Shown in pieces: positions 14,815 through 22,588 of a stretch of 27,621 nucleotides of DNA. The translations under genes and the position numbers were made by a program. Each line of letters begins with the position of its first letter. Position 1 is the first letter of the stretch. The notes beneath the pieces were generated by a model. It had not been told where the DNA came from, ran no database searches, and saw only the letters and a list, made by a program, of their open reading frames with translations. Source of the stretch: Flavobacterium psychrophilum (GTDB taxonomy: Bacteria > Bacteroidota > Bacteroidia > Flavobacteriales > Flavobacteriaceae); contig CAMDGJ010000007.1 in the NCBI GenBank assembly GCA_945897545.1, positions 1-27,621 on the forward strand, given 5' to 3'.

Positions 14815-16161
14815 ATGAATAAAAAGTACCATTCCAATAATATATTACTCAATTTAGGCATCGAAAACCTGAACGAAATGCAGATTGCAGCCCAAGAAAC
14901 TATTTTGAGCGACAACAATATTTTACTATTATCGCCAACAGGTTCTGGCAAAACGTTGGCTTTCTTGTTGCCTATTTTCGAAATGTTGAAACCTGAAATT
15001 CTTTCTGTCCAATGTTTAATTCTGGTTCCTTCACGCGAATTAGGCATTCAAATTGAGCAAGTTTGGAAAAAAATGGGTACAGATTTCAAAGTAAATGTAT
15101 GCTACGGCGGACATTCCATCGAAACCGAAATTAAGAATTTAAGCAATCCGCCAGCAGTTTTAATTGGAACTCCCGGCAGAATTGCAGATCATATCGACAG
15201 AGGGACTTTTCGATTAGATAAAATTGAAACTTTAATTCTTGACGAATTTGACAAGTCTTTGCAGTTAGGTTTTCACGAACAAATGTCGTTTATTGTTGGG
15301 AAATTATCCAAGCTAAACAAACGCATATTAGTTTCGGCAACTTCTGATATTGAAATTCCGAAATACACGAGAGTAGTTAATCCAACGATTTTGGATTTTA
15401 TTCCAAATGAAGCAGAAGCGACTAATCTTGATATGAAGTTGGTAATTTCAAAAGATAAAGACAAAATAGGTAGTTTGTTCAATTTGATTTGTTCTTTGAA
15501 ATCGCAATCGGCATTGGTGTTTTGCAACCATCGAGATGCTGCAGAACGCATTAGCGATACTTTGAACGAAAAAGGAATTTACGCCACCTATTATCACGGC
15601 GGAATGGATCAGGACGAACGAGAACGCGCTTTAATCCAGTTCAGAAACGGAAGCGTGAGTTATTTAATCACAACGGATTTGGCCGCTCGAGGACTTGATA
15701 TTCCCGAAATGAAACACGTGATCCATTATCATTTACCATCTAAAGAAGACGAATTTACCCATAGAAACGGTAGAACGGCCCGAATGTTGGCATCTGGAAC
15801 AGCCTACATTATAGCTCACGAAAGTGAAAAAAAACTGGATTACATCGATTATGGTATGCCAATTTTAAAAGTTGAAAATTCAACTACTTTACCAAAACCA
15901 CCAGAATTTCAAACCATTTACATTAGTGGCGGAAAGAAAAATAAATTGAATAAAATAGATGTTGTGGGTTTCTTTTCTCAAAAAGGAAAACTCGAAAAAG
16001 GCGATTTAGGATTAATCGAGGTAAAGGATTTTATTTCGTTTGCCGCCGTAAAATTCAATAAGGTTAAGGATTTGCTTCACAATATCAAGGATGAAAAAAT
16101 GAAAGGCAAGAAATTCAAAATCGAGGTTGCCAGAAAAGTGATTAAGAAAGAAGAGGAGTAG
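14815..16161 (+). CDS. DEAD-box-family RNA helicase with DbpA-type RNA-binding domain
   Basis: A 448-residue helicase. Motifs in order: PTGSGKT (41-47), PSREL (72-76), TPGR (119-122), motif II as D-E-F-D (143-146) instead of DEAD, SAT (174-176), TTDLAARGLD (286-295) and HRNGRTAR (316-323). The last part (about 366-441, from QTIYISGGKKNKLNK) matches the DbpA C-terminal RNA-binding domain, which in E. coli docks on hairpin 92 of 23S rRNA. It therefore probably helps assemble the large ribosomal subunit. The DEFD motif keeps the Asp and Glu needed for ATP hydrolysis; the Ala-to-Phe and family placement deserve note. It stands alone with its own promoter and a strong terminator. Confidence 0.9.
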   Translation: MNKKYHSNNILLNLGIENLNEMQIAAQETILSDNNILLLSPTGSGKTLAFLLPIFEMLKPEILSVQCLILVPSRELGIQIEQVWKKMGTDFKVNVCYGGHSIETEIKNLSNPPAVLIGTPGRIADHIDRGTFRLDKIETLILDEFDKSLQLGFHEQMSFIVGKLSKLNKRILVSATSDIEIPKYTRVVNPTILDFIPNEAEATNLDMKLVISKDKDKIGSLFNLICSLKSQSALVFCNHRDAAERISDTLNEKGIYATYYHGGMDQDERERALIQFRNGSVSYLITTDLAARGLDIPEMKHVIHYHLPSKEDEFTHRNGRTARMLASGTAYIIAHESEKKLDYIDYGMPILKVENSTTLPKPPEFQTIYISGGKKNKLNKIDVVGFFSQKGKLEKGDLGLIEVKDFISFAAVKFNKVKDLLHNIKDEKMKGKKFKIEVARKVIKKEEE

Positions 16162-16190
16162 TATTAAGATTTTAGTATTAAGTATTAAGA
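16160..16190. repeat. Three short direct repeats of AGTATTAAG
   Basis: AGTATTAAG occurs three times within about 30 bases directly after the helicase stop codon, spaced unevenly. Simple repeat with no assigned role. Confidence 0.6.
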
Positions 16191-16227
16191 CTTTTGTGCT
16201 TCAGATTAAGAATGTAAAATATCCCTA

Positions 16228-16278
16228 TAAAAAACGAAAACGTATTGATTTCTCATGACGTTTTCGTTTTTTTTTTTG
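16228..16278. terminator. Bidirectional terminator between helicase and phnA
   Basis: AAAACGAAAACGT (16231-16243) and ACGTTTTCGTTTT (16258-16270) form a perfect 13 bp stem around a 14-base loop, flanked by A-run and T-run. It can stop transcription from both converging genes. Confidence 0.8.
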
Positions 16279-16303
16279 CTAACTGCTAACTGCCGTCCGC
16301 AGA

Positions 16304-16870
16304 CTAAATCTTCTTGACGTATTGCGTAATAATCACAATGGTTTGACCGTCAACACGGCCTTCAATATATTCTGCATTTTCGTGGTCTAGTCTGATGTTA
16401 CGAACTGCAGTTCCTTGTTTAGCCACCATACTGGAACCTTTTACTTTTAAATCTTTAATCAAAACCACAGAATCTCCAGTGGCAAGAATCACTCCGTTGC
16501 TGTCGCGGTGAATTACCTTGTTTTCATCTTCTTCGCCCTCACCTGTAGCTTTGGCCCAAGCCAAATCGTCATCGTCAAGGTACATATGTTCCAACAATTC
16601 TTGATTGCCAAAGCGATTCAACATTCTCCACGAAACCACTTGAACGGGAAGATGTTCGCTCCACATACTGTCGCTTAAGCATCGCCAAAGATTGACATCC
16701 ATTTTTTCTGGATTTTCGATTTGGTCGATAAGGGTTTTGCTTACCAAAATGCTTTCGTCAATTCCGCCTTTTCGGGTTGGAAGGATTTGATAAATTTTTA
16801 AATCTTCTGTAACTCCAGAAAGCTCACATTTTCCGCCGCTACGTTTGATTAGTTCTCTTTCTATACTCAT
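16304..16870 (-). CDS. PhnA-like protein
   Basis: A 188-residue protein whose C-terminal half (DSNGVILATGDSVVLIKDLKV, then KGSSMVAKQGTAVRNIRL) is the PhnA domain (YjdM of E. coli). Despite the historical name this is not the phosphonoacetate hydrolase, and the biochemical role is unclear. The N-terminal part keeps only one Cys of the expected zinc ribbon (GGKCELSG), so metal binding is doubtful. I chose ATG 16870 (16873 is also possible) because the -7 box at 16886-16893 would make the longer reading from 16888 untranscribed. The gene is monocistronic, between a terminator and the coaD gene. Confidence 0.8.
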   Translation of the reverse strand: MSIERELIKRSGGKCELSGVTEDLKIYQILPTRKGGIDESILVSKTLIDQIENPEKMDVNLWRCLSDSMWSEHLPVQVVSWRMLNRFGNQELLEHMYLDDDDLAWAKATGEGEEDENKVIHRDSNGVILATGDSVVLIKDLKVKGSSMVAKQGTAVRNIRLDHENAEYIEGRVDGQTIVIITQYVKKI

Positions 16871-16885
16871 CATTTTTATTTTTTG

Positions 16886-16893
16886 CAAAAGTA
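16886..16893 (-). promoter_or_regulatory. -7 box of the phnA-like gene
   Basis: Reading leftwards this is TACTTTTG, a full match to TAnnTTTG, about 12 bases upstream of the ATG pair. It helps decide the start codon. Confidence 0.5.
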
Positions 16894-16913
16894 AGCTTTA
16901 GCATTATTTTTTT

Positions 16914-17378
16914 CTAGATATTTTCTTTAATTCGTACTGCATCAGGGACTAATAATTGATATTCTCCGTTATTCCGGAGTACATCTCTTACAATACTGGA
17001 ACTAATGTAAGAAGTTTTTGCCGCAGTCAATAAAAACACAGTTTCAATTTTAGACAATCGCCTGTTGGTGTGAGCGATTGCTTTTTCGAACTCAAAATCT
17101 GCGGGATTTCGAAGTCCTCGTAGGATGAAATTAGCTTTGATTTTATGGCATAGTTCAATTGTTAATCCTTCATATACAATAACCGATACTTTGAGTTCGT
17201 CTTTGAAGGTCTCCTCGATAAAGCGTTTTCTTTCTTCGAGCGAAAACATGTATTTTTTCTCAGCGTTGACGCCAATTGCAATTACAATTTCGTCAAAAAG
17301 AGGAATGCCTCTCCTAATAATATCTTCGTGACCTAAAGTTATTGGATCAAAAGATCCGGGGAATATGGCTTTTCGCAT
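16914..17378 (-). CDS. coaD: Phosphopantetheine adenylyltransferase
   Basis: Catalyses the reversible transfer of AMP from ATP to 4'-phosphopantetheine, the next-to-last step of coenzyme A synthesis. The 154-residue protein has the nucleotidyltransferase motif GSFDPITLGH (8-17, T-x-G-H signature) and the ISSSIVR motif (125-131), and the usual length of bacterial CoaD. Its ATG is one base after the TMEM175 stop codon, so translation is probably coupled. It is the last gene of the leftward ddl operon. Confidence 0.96.
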   Translation of the reverse strand: MRKAIFPGSFDPITLGHEDIIRRGIPLFDEIVIAIGVNAEKKYMFSLEERKRFIEETFKDELKVSVIVYEGLTIELCHKIKANFILRGLRNPADFEFEKAIAHTNRRLSKIETVFLLTAAKTSYISSSIVRDVLRNNGEYQLLVPDAVRIKENI

Positions 17379-17379
17379 T

Positions 17380-17958
17380 TTAATTTTTATTTATTTGTTT
17401 TTCAATTCTTCTGTCCGGAATAATCCACACTAAGGCAACTGTTATGTAAAGTAATCCCGAAATCCAAGGCGAAACAAATGCCAGAGGAACTGCTGAAATA
17501 TAACAAGCTAACGATATTTTTCCTTTTTTGTCTTTTTCAACAACTTTGTATAAAATTGAATCTTTGCCTTCGAGTTTTATAATTTGATTTTGGAGCAAAG
17601 TATAAGAAATAGCACACATCAGCAAAATAAATCCATAAACGCTCATAGGTACTGCTTCAAAATTTTGCGACCCGATCCAACTTGTAGCAAAGGGAATTAA
17701 AGACAACCAAAAAAGTAAAAAAAGATTGCCCCATAAAACCGAGCCATTTACTTTTTTGACAACTTGGAACATATGATGATGGTTATTCCAATATATTCCC
17801 ACATAAACAAAACTCAAAACATAACTCAAAATAACAGGAATTAATGGTGTCAAAGAATCAAAACTACTATCCTTTGGAACTTTTATTTCCAAAATCATTA
17901 TCGTAATGATAATAGCCAATACGCCATCGCTAAAGGCTTCGAGTCTGCTTTTGTTCAT
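17380..17958 (-). CDS. TMEM175-family potassium channel-like membrane protein
   Basis: A 192-residue protein with about five to six membrane helices. The first helix contains RLEAFSDGVLAI with the F-S-D motif (9-11), the hallmark of the TMEM175/DUF1211 family; bacterial members form tetrameric potassium-leak channels. The N-N-H-H-H-M-F stretch after the second helix is also common in bacterial members. The gene lies between the DUF5615 gene (11 bases) and coaD (1 base) in one transcription unit. Ion selectivity is inferred from the family. Confidence 0.85.
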   Translation of the reverse strand: MNKSRLEAFSDGVLAIIITIMILEIKVPKDSSFDSLTPLIPVILSYVLSFVYVGIYWNNHHHMFQVVKKVNGSVLWGNLFLLFWLSLIPFATSWIGSQNFEAVPMSVYGFILLMCAISYTLLQNQIIKLEGKDSILYKVVEKDKKGKISLACYISAVPLAFVSPWISGLLYITVALVWIIPDRRIEKQINKN

Positions 17959-17969
17959 GATTTAATTGT

Positions 17970-18311
17970 TTATTTGATTTCTAAACAGGCAATTTCTGAG
18001 TATTCGAGAGAACTGATAAAATCTTTGATAATTAAATTTTTTGAATTTATAATATCAGCAATAAAATCAGTTTTTGTATTGCCAAAACGCAACCAAACTA
18101 TTTTTGGAGGATAGCCTTTTAAATTTGATAAATCATAAAAATCTGCATCAAAAGTTACTATGGTAAATTCATTTTCTTTAGCAAATTTCCAAATTTCAAT
18201 ATCGGCATAATTTTCAATTCCGAGTTGTCGAACTTGTTTTGCATCAGGAAAGTTGACTTTGATTTTAGATAGTATTCTAAAAGAAATATCTTGGTCAAAT
18301 AGCAATTTCAC
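17970..18311 (-). CDS. DUF5615 PIN-like toxin candidate
   Basis: A 113-residue protein of the DUF5615 (Mut7-C/PIN-like) family. The acidic residues of a PIN nuclease site are present: Asp6 and Asp8 in LFDQDIS, Asp37 in ADIEIW, and Asp55 and Asp57 in TFDADFYD. It is encoded directly after a DUF433 gene with a 4-base start/stop overlap, the standard order of this toxin-antitoxin family. Nuclease activity is inferred from the family; toxicity of this copy is untested. Confidence 0.85.
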   Translation of the reverse strand: MKLLFDQDISFRILSKIKVNFPDAKQVRQLGIENYADIEIWKFAKENEFTIVTFDADFYDLSNLKGYPPKIVWLRFGNTKTDFIADIINSKNLIIKDFISSLEYSEIACLEIK

Positions 18312-18532
18312 GATGCGATTTGAATTTTATGTTCTCTATCTGCAGCGTATAGCAGGCAAGCCTTGATTTGGATTTCGCTAAGTTCTGGAAAATCTTCAAT
18401 GATATCATTTATGGTCATTCCGTTTGCCATCCAATTTAAAACATCAAAAACAGTAATTCTGGTCCCGATTATGATTGGTTTTCCAAATCGTATTTCGGAA
18501 TTAATTGCGATATATTGTTTGTAATCAATCAT
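18308..18532 (-). CDS. DUF433 antitoxin candidate
   Basis: A 74-residue protein of the DUF433 family. It has the usual GKPIIIGTRITVFDVLNWMA (17-36) core and the helix-turn-helix-like stretch NDIIEDFPELSEIQIKACLLY (42-62). It probably neutralises the following DUF5615 protein and may autorepress its operon. It starts 38 bases after the ddl stop, so the pair is likely carried on the ddl transcript as well as any promoter of its own. Confidence 0.85.
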   Translation of the reverse strand: MIDYKQYIAINSEIRFGKPIIIGTRITVFDVLNWMANGMTINDIIEDFPELSEIQIKACLLYAADREHKIQIAS

Positions 18533-18570
18533 GATGATTTAGTTTTTTACAAAGTTAACGAAATAATTAT

Positions 18571-19545
18571 TTATTCAGTCAAAGCCAATTCTATAGCATT
18601 GCTAAACAAATCTTCTAATGAAATTCCCGCAGCTTTTGCTTGTTGCGGAATCAAACTTTCCGCGGTGAGGCCTGGAATAGTGTTCATTTCGAGCATAAAG
18701 GGTTCGCCATCCACAAATATGAATTCGCTTCGGGAGAAACCTTTCATTTTCAAAACTTCGTAAGCGCGTTTCGCTACCTCGCTCACTTTTTGTGTCATTT
18801 CTTTAGAGATTCTTGCTGGAGTGATTTCCTGCGATTTTCCTTGGTATTTGGCTTCATAATCGAAGAAGTCATTCTCGGAAACTATTTCTGTAATGGGCAA
18901 CACAATAACTTCTCCTTTGTAATTGATTACTCCCACCGAAACTTCGATACCGTCTAGAAAACTTTCGATAATGATTTCGTTGTCTTCTTGATAAGCGACC
19001 TCAATAGCGATTGGCAATTCATTTGCCGTTTTTACTTTTGAAATTCCAAAACTAGAACCGGATTTATTTGGCTTTACAAAACAAGGCAAACCAACCGTTT
19101 TTACAATGTCGGCAGTATCGATCTGTTCTCCCTTGTTCAAATAGTAGGAAGTTGCTGTTTTGATTCCGTACGGTTTTAAGACTGAAAGTAAATCACGTTT
19201 GTTGAACGTCAGTGCGGCTTGATAATAATCGCAAGAAGATTGTGGCATTCCAATCAATTCAAAATAGGCTTGTATCAAACCATCTTCGCCGGGAGTTCCG
19301 TGAATGGCATTGAAAACACAGTCGAAAGTGATTTTTGTTCCATTAACAGTAGTCGAAAAATCATTTTTGTCTATTGGGAATTCAGCGTCATTTTCGTCTA
19401 TATATACCCATTTTTCTTTGAATATATGTATTCTAAATCCGTTGTATTTTGTTTTGTCCAGAAATTGATGCACCACGTTTCCGCTAATTAAGGAAATTTT
19501 ATATTCGCTTGAATATCCGCCCATGATGATGGCAATGTTTTTCAT
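18571..19545 (-). CDS. ddl: D-alanine--D-alanine ligase
   Basis: Makes the D-Ala-D-Ala dipeptide for peptidoglycan precursors. The 324-residue ATP-grasp enzyme shows Glu14 in GGYSSEYKISL, HGTPGEDG (82-89), the ATP loop CFVKPNKSGSSFG (155-167), DYEAKY (229-234) with the Tyr typical of D-Ala (not D-lactate) ligases, and MLEMNTIPGLT with Mg ligands Glu286 and Asn288. It is divergent from a PASTA-domain gene, an arrangement that groups two peptidoglycan-related functions. Followed on the same strand by the DUF433/DUF5615 pair, TMEM175 and coaD. Confidence 0.96.
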   Translation of the reverse strand: MKNIAIIMGGYSSEYKISLISGNVVHQFLDKTKYNGFRIHIFKEKWVYIDENDAEFPIDKNDFSTTVNGTKITFDCVFNAIHGTPGEDGLIQAYFELIGMPQSSCDYYQAALTFNKRDLLSVLKPYGIKTATSYYLNKGEQIDTADIVKTVGLPCFVKPNKSGSSFGISKVKTANELPIAIEVAYQEDNEIIIESFLDGIEVSVGVINYKGEVIVLPITEIVSENDFFDYEAKYQGKSQEITPARISKEMTQKVSEVAKRAYEVLKMKGFSRSEFIFVDGEPFMLEMNTIPGLTAESLIPQQAKAAGISLEDLFSNAIELALTE

Positions 19546-19613
19546 ATTTTAGGTCTTGGGTGTTAGGTTATGGGTTTTGGATAAATAAAATGTCATCGCT
19601 AATAGGATGTCCC

Positions 19614-19681
19614 TAGCCCTGATGGAAGCGGCATCCCACGCTTTTTTGCATGGATACAGCGTACAGCAGGAAAAAGCTCCC
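19614..19681. repeat. Structured GC-rich element in the ddl/PASTA divergent region
   Basis: A 68-base GC-rich island (from AGCCCTGATGGAAGCGGCATCC to GGATACAGCGTACAGCAGG and AAAAAGCTCCC) inside AT-rich DNA. CCTG (19618-19621) pairs with CAGG (19667-19670), and the ATCC/GGAT pair inside forms a second stem around a T-rich loop. I recall near-identical sequences between many genes of Flavobacterium relatives, so this is a dispersed element, possibly an RNA or REP-type repeat. Confidence 0.6.
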
Positions 19682-19728
19682 GAAAACGATTAAACAAAAT
19701 TAGAATTTTTTTTCGAACGAAATAGCTT

Positions 19729-19736
19729 TATCTTTG
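19729..19736 (+). promoter_or_regulatory. -7 box of the PASTA-rluD unit
   Basis: TATCTTTG, a full match to TAnnTTTG, 20 bases before the PASTA gene ATG. No convincing -33 TTTG. Confidence 0.55.
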
Positions 19737-19756
19737 CCACTTCTAAAAATATATTT

Positions 19757-20371
19757 ATGAGCTTACGTAATTATCTTACCAGTCGTGTGTTTATTGGTCA
19801 AGCTTTTGTTGCTTTTGTAATCCTTGCTGTTTTGAGTTATTTATTCATGCATTGGTTGACCTTTACCACAGACCATGGTCACGAAATTACGGTGCCTAAT
19901 TTAGCCAAATTGACTGAGGAGCAAGTAGAAGACAAGCTCGACGAGTTGGATTTAGATTATGTGCTTTTGGACAGCGTAGATTATAATAGTGATTTTCCAA
20001 AATACTCTGTTGTAGAGCAAGATCCTTTGCCTGGAGCCAAAGTAAAAGAGGGTAGAAAAGTATACATCAAGATAAATGCTTCTGGATTTTCGTCTGTGAG
20101 AATTCCGGATTTAATTGAAAAAACCTATCGTGAAGCAGTACCAACATTAAAAGCATTGGGACTTGAGGAAGGAACGATTACTTATATCCCGAATCTTGGA
20201 AAAGACATGGTGTTAGAAATGCGTTTCAAAGGAAGAAACCTGAAAGTAGGCGACCGAGTTTTGAAAGCCTCCAAAATTGATTTGGTGCTGGGTGACGGCA
20301 AGGAAAGTTATATGGAAGAAGTTGATACTTTAGCCACCCCAACAATAGAGCAATTACCAAATGAACAATAA
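19757..20371 (+). CDS. PASTA-domain membrane protein
   Basis: A 204-residue protein with a short cytoplasmic N-terminus, one membrane helix (about 12-35) and a periplasmic part with two PASTA repeats (about 42-109, ITVPNLAKLTEEQVEDKL..., and 112-178, VRIPDLIEKTYREAVPTLKA...). PASTA repeats bind cell-wall muropeptides or beta-lactams in kinases and penicillin-binding proteins; here they stand without an enzyme domain. The gene overlaps the following rluD-type gene by 11 bases and is divergent from ddl. A role in sensing or organising peptidoglycan is inferred from domain and context. Confidence 0.85.
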   Translation: MSLRNYLTSRVFIGQAFVAFVILAVLSYLFMHWLTFTTDHGHEITVPNLAKLTEEQVEDKLDELDLDYVLLDSVDYNSDFPKYSVVEQDPLPGAKVKEGRKVYIKINASGFSSVRIPDLIEKTYREAVPTLKALGLEEGTITYIPNLGKDMVLEMRFKGRNLKVGDRVLKASKIDLVLGDGKESYMEEVDTLATPTIEQLPNEQ

Positions 20372-21404
20372 TAGTGACGCCACAGAAGATTTAGAAGACG
20401 AATTATTTGAACATTATAGATTTGACGTTCCCAAAGGGCAATTGCTCCTGAGAATAGACAAGTATTTGATGAATATGATTCCGAATGCGACTCGGAATAA
20501 AATACAAAATGCCGCCACTGCTGGAGATATTTATGTGAATGACCTTCCCGTAAAATCGAATTATAAGGTAAAACCTCTGGATGTAATTCGGATTATGTTG
20601 TCGCATCCGCCGTTTGAAAACAGGGTAGACCCCGAAGACATTCCGCTTGACATTGTTTATGAGGACGACGCACTTTTGCTAGTGAACAAACCGCCTAATT
20701 TTGTGGTTCATCCCGGTCACGGAAATTATACAGGAACTCTAGTGAATGCTTTGGCCTTTCATTTTGAAAATTTGCCAATGAACAGCAGCGAACGACCAGG
20801 ATTGGTTCACCGAATTGATAAAGATACTTCGGGACTTTTGGTCATTGCCAAAACCGAAGCGGCTATGACGCATCTCGCCAAACAATTTGAAGCCAAAACT
20901 ACCGAAAGGGAATACATTGCCTTAGTTTGGGGAAATGTGATTGCCGACGAAGGAACGATAGAAGGCAACATTGCCCGCCACGTAAAAGACCGAATGCTAA
21001 TGGCGGTTTTTGCTGATCCCGAAATTGGGAAACCTGCCGTGACTCATTACAAAGTGTTGGAACGTTTTGGTTATGTGACTTTGGTTTCCTGCATTTTGGA
21101 AACGGGAAGAACACATCAAATTCGGGTTCACATGAAGCACATTGGCCATCCTATTTTTAATGACGAGCGTTACGGAGGTCATTTGATTCTAAAGGGAACT
21201 ACGTTTACTAAATACAAACAATTTATAGACAATTGTTTTAAGGCTTTGCCAAGACAGGCTTTGCATGCCAAGACGCTTGGTTTTGTGCATCCTACAACGG
21301 GCGAAATGATGCGTTTTGACACGGAATTACCTCAGGATTTTCAGGATTGCATCGAGAAATGGAGAGGGTACTCAAAAACGCATTCGAGTGAGGAGGAGGA
21401 ATAG
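20361..21404 (+). CDS. rluD: RluA/RluD-family 23S rRNA pseudouridine synthase
   Basis: A 347-residue enzyme that converts uridines of 23S rRNA to pseudouridine. It has an N-terminal S4 RNA-binding domain (about 28-90, RIDKYLMNMIPNATRNKIQN) and the catalytic motif HRIDKDTSG (150-158) with nucleophile Asp153, followed by GRTHQIRVHMKHIGHPI of the RluA core. Overlap by 11 bases with the PASTA gene implies translational coupling. RluD versus another RluA-type enzyme cannot be settled from motifs alone, but the S4 domain favours RluD. Confidence 0.9.
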   Translation: MNNNSDATEDLEDELFEHYRFDVPKGQLLLRIDKYLMNMIPNATRNKIQNAATAGDIYVNDLPVKSNYKVKPLDVIRIMLSHPPFENRVDPEDIPLDIVYEDDALLLVNKPPNFVVHPGHGNYTGTLVNALAFHFENLPMNSSERPGLVHRIDKDTSGLLVIAKTEAAMTHLAKQFEAKTTEREYIALVWGNVIADEGTIEGNIARHVKDRMLMAVFADPEIGKPAVTHYKVLERFGYVTLVSCILETGRTHQIRVHMKHIGHPIFNDERYGGHLILKGTTFTKYKQFIDNCFKALPRQALHAKTLGFVHPTTGEMMRFDTELPQDFQDCIEKWRGYSKTHSSEEEE

Positions 21405-21434
21405 TTTTGGTATTGTGTTTGAATTGGCAAACGG

Positions 21435-21455
21435 ACCTGTCTGCCGATAGCAGGT
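21435..21455. repeat. Palindromic element ACCTG...CAGGT with TCTGCCGATAG core
   Basis: ACCTG and CAGGT bracket TCTGCCGATAG, 31 bases after the rluD stop. It shares the CTGTCTGCCGA sequence with the hairpin at 22779-22796 before pyrG, so two copies of one repeat type occur in this window. Confidence 0.55.
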
Positions 21456-21599
21456 GACATGGATTTTTTCTTCTGAAGAAATTGGTTTTATCAGTTTAAA
21501 ACCATAACCAAAAATTATTACAATAAATTGTTAGGTAATTTTCTATTTCATTTTTTCAATTTGTAATTTAGAAACTTTCAATCAAAAGAACTACTAATT

Positions 21600-22358
21600 A
21601 TGAAAATCGTCATTTCGCCTGCCAAATCACTAAACTTTGAGAAAGCACTACCAACGGAAAAATATTCGGAAGCGCTGTTTTTAAAGGAATCGCTTAAAGT
21701 TAACAAAGTGTTGAAACAAAAATCACCCGCGGCACTTTCAGAATTAATGGATATTTCAGATAAACTAGCCGATTTGAATTGGCAACGCAACCAAGATTGG
21801 AAAACGCCTTTCAATGCCGAAAATGCACGTCCAGCTATTTACGCTTTCGATGGTGATGTTTATACCGGATTGGATGCCTATTCGATTCCAATAGCAAAAC
21901 TGGACATTTTGCAAGAGCGTGTGCGAATTTTATCCGGTTTATATGGACTCTTAAAGCCAATGGATTTGATGCAGGCGTACCGACTGGAAATGGGGACCAA
22001 ATTACCCATTAACGACAGCAAGAATCTATATGAATTTTGGAAACCTTTAGTTGCAAAAGCATTAAACAAAGAATTGAAAAAAGGTGAGTTGTTTGTCAAT
22101 TTAGCGAGCAACGAATATTTCTCAGCAGTTGATTTGAAGCTGTTAAAAGTTCCTGTAATCACGCCAGAATTCAAAGATTACAAAGATGGTAAATTAAAAA
22201 TAATCAGTTTTTTTGCCAAGAAAGCACGTGGTTTGATGGTGCGTTACATCATTGATACAAATGCGGAAACAGTTGATGATTTGAGAGGCTTCAACTATGA
22301 AGGGTATCAATTTGACGCTAATTTATCAAAAGGAAACCATCTTGTTTTTACGAGATAA
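21600..22358 (+). CDS. yaaA: Peroxide stress protein YaaA
   Basis: A 252-residue member of the YaaA/DUF328 family, which in E. coli limits free intracellular iron and DNA damage under hydrogen peroxide. The conserved N-terminus MKIVISPAKSLNFEKALP, the ARPAIYAFDGDVYTGLDA segment (79-96), GLYGLLKPMDLMQAYRLEMG and the C-terminal FAKKARGLMVRYIID stretch all match the family. It is transcribed alone between repeats and followed by a hairpin terminator. No OxyR-like site was recognised in its 195-base leader. Confidence 0.93.
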   Translation: MKIVISPAKSLNFEKALPTEKYSEALFLKESLKVNKVLKQKSPAALSELMDISDKLADLNWQRNQDWKTPFNAENARPAIYAFDGDVYTGLDAYSIPIAKLDILQERVRILSGLYGLLKPMDLMQAYRLEMGTKLPINDSKNLYEFWKPLVAKALNKELKKGELFVNLASNEYFSAVDLKLLKVPVITPEFKDYKDGKLKIISFFAKKARGLMVRYIIDTNAETVDDLRGFNYEGYQFDANLSKGNHLVFTR

Positions 22359-22380
22359 CTGTAAATTAGTTGTAGAATAA

Positions 22381-22413
22381 TAAAAGCATCCCGTAACTTG
22401 TGAGATGCTTTTA
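22381..22413 (+). terminator. Hairpin terminator after yaaA
   Basis: TAAAAGCATC (22381-22390) and GATGCTTTTA (22404-22413) form a perfect 10 bp stem with a 13-base loop, followed by TGTTTTTAAG. It begins 22 bases after the yaaA stop. Confidence 0.75.
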
Positions 22414-22471
22414 TGTTTTTAAGTTTAACTCGCCTGTGCGGATATAATTACAAAACAATCTCCTGAACGAT

Positions 22472-22569
22472 AGCGGATCTGCAATTCGTTCCTACATACG
22501 AGAGTGAAAAATAAAAAAATAATTTGACGAGTTTTGGAAGAAATTATAGGCACGGATTGCAGATCCGCT
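22472..22569. repeat. Inverted repeat with AGCGGATCTGCAAT arms
   Basis: Arms 22472-22488 and 22553-22569 are complementary at 16 of 17 positions (AGCGGATCTGCAATTCG against AGCGGATCTGCAATCCG), 64 bases apart. The flanking CGATAG sequences also partly match. It resembles a short non-autonomous mobile or REP-like element. The centre encodes nothing recognisable. Confidence 0.7.
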
Positions 22570-22588
22570 CTATCGCTATCGGTTAAAC

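Noticed and set aside
16304..16870. PhnA-like gene as evidence of phosphonate degradation
   Set aside because: The family name is historical; no other phosphonate genes are present and the domain is not the hydrolase.
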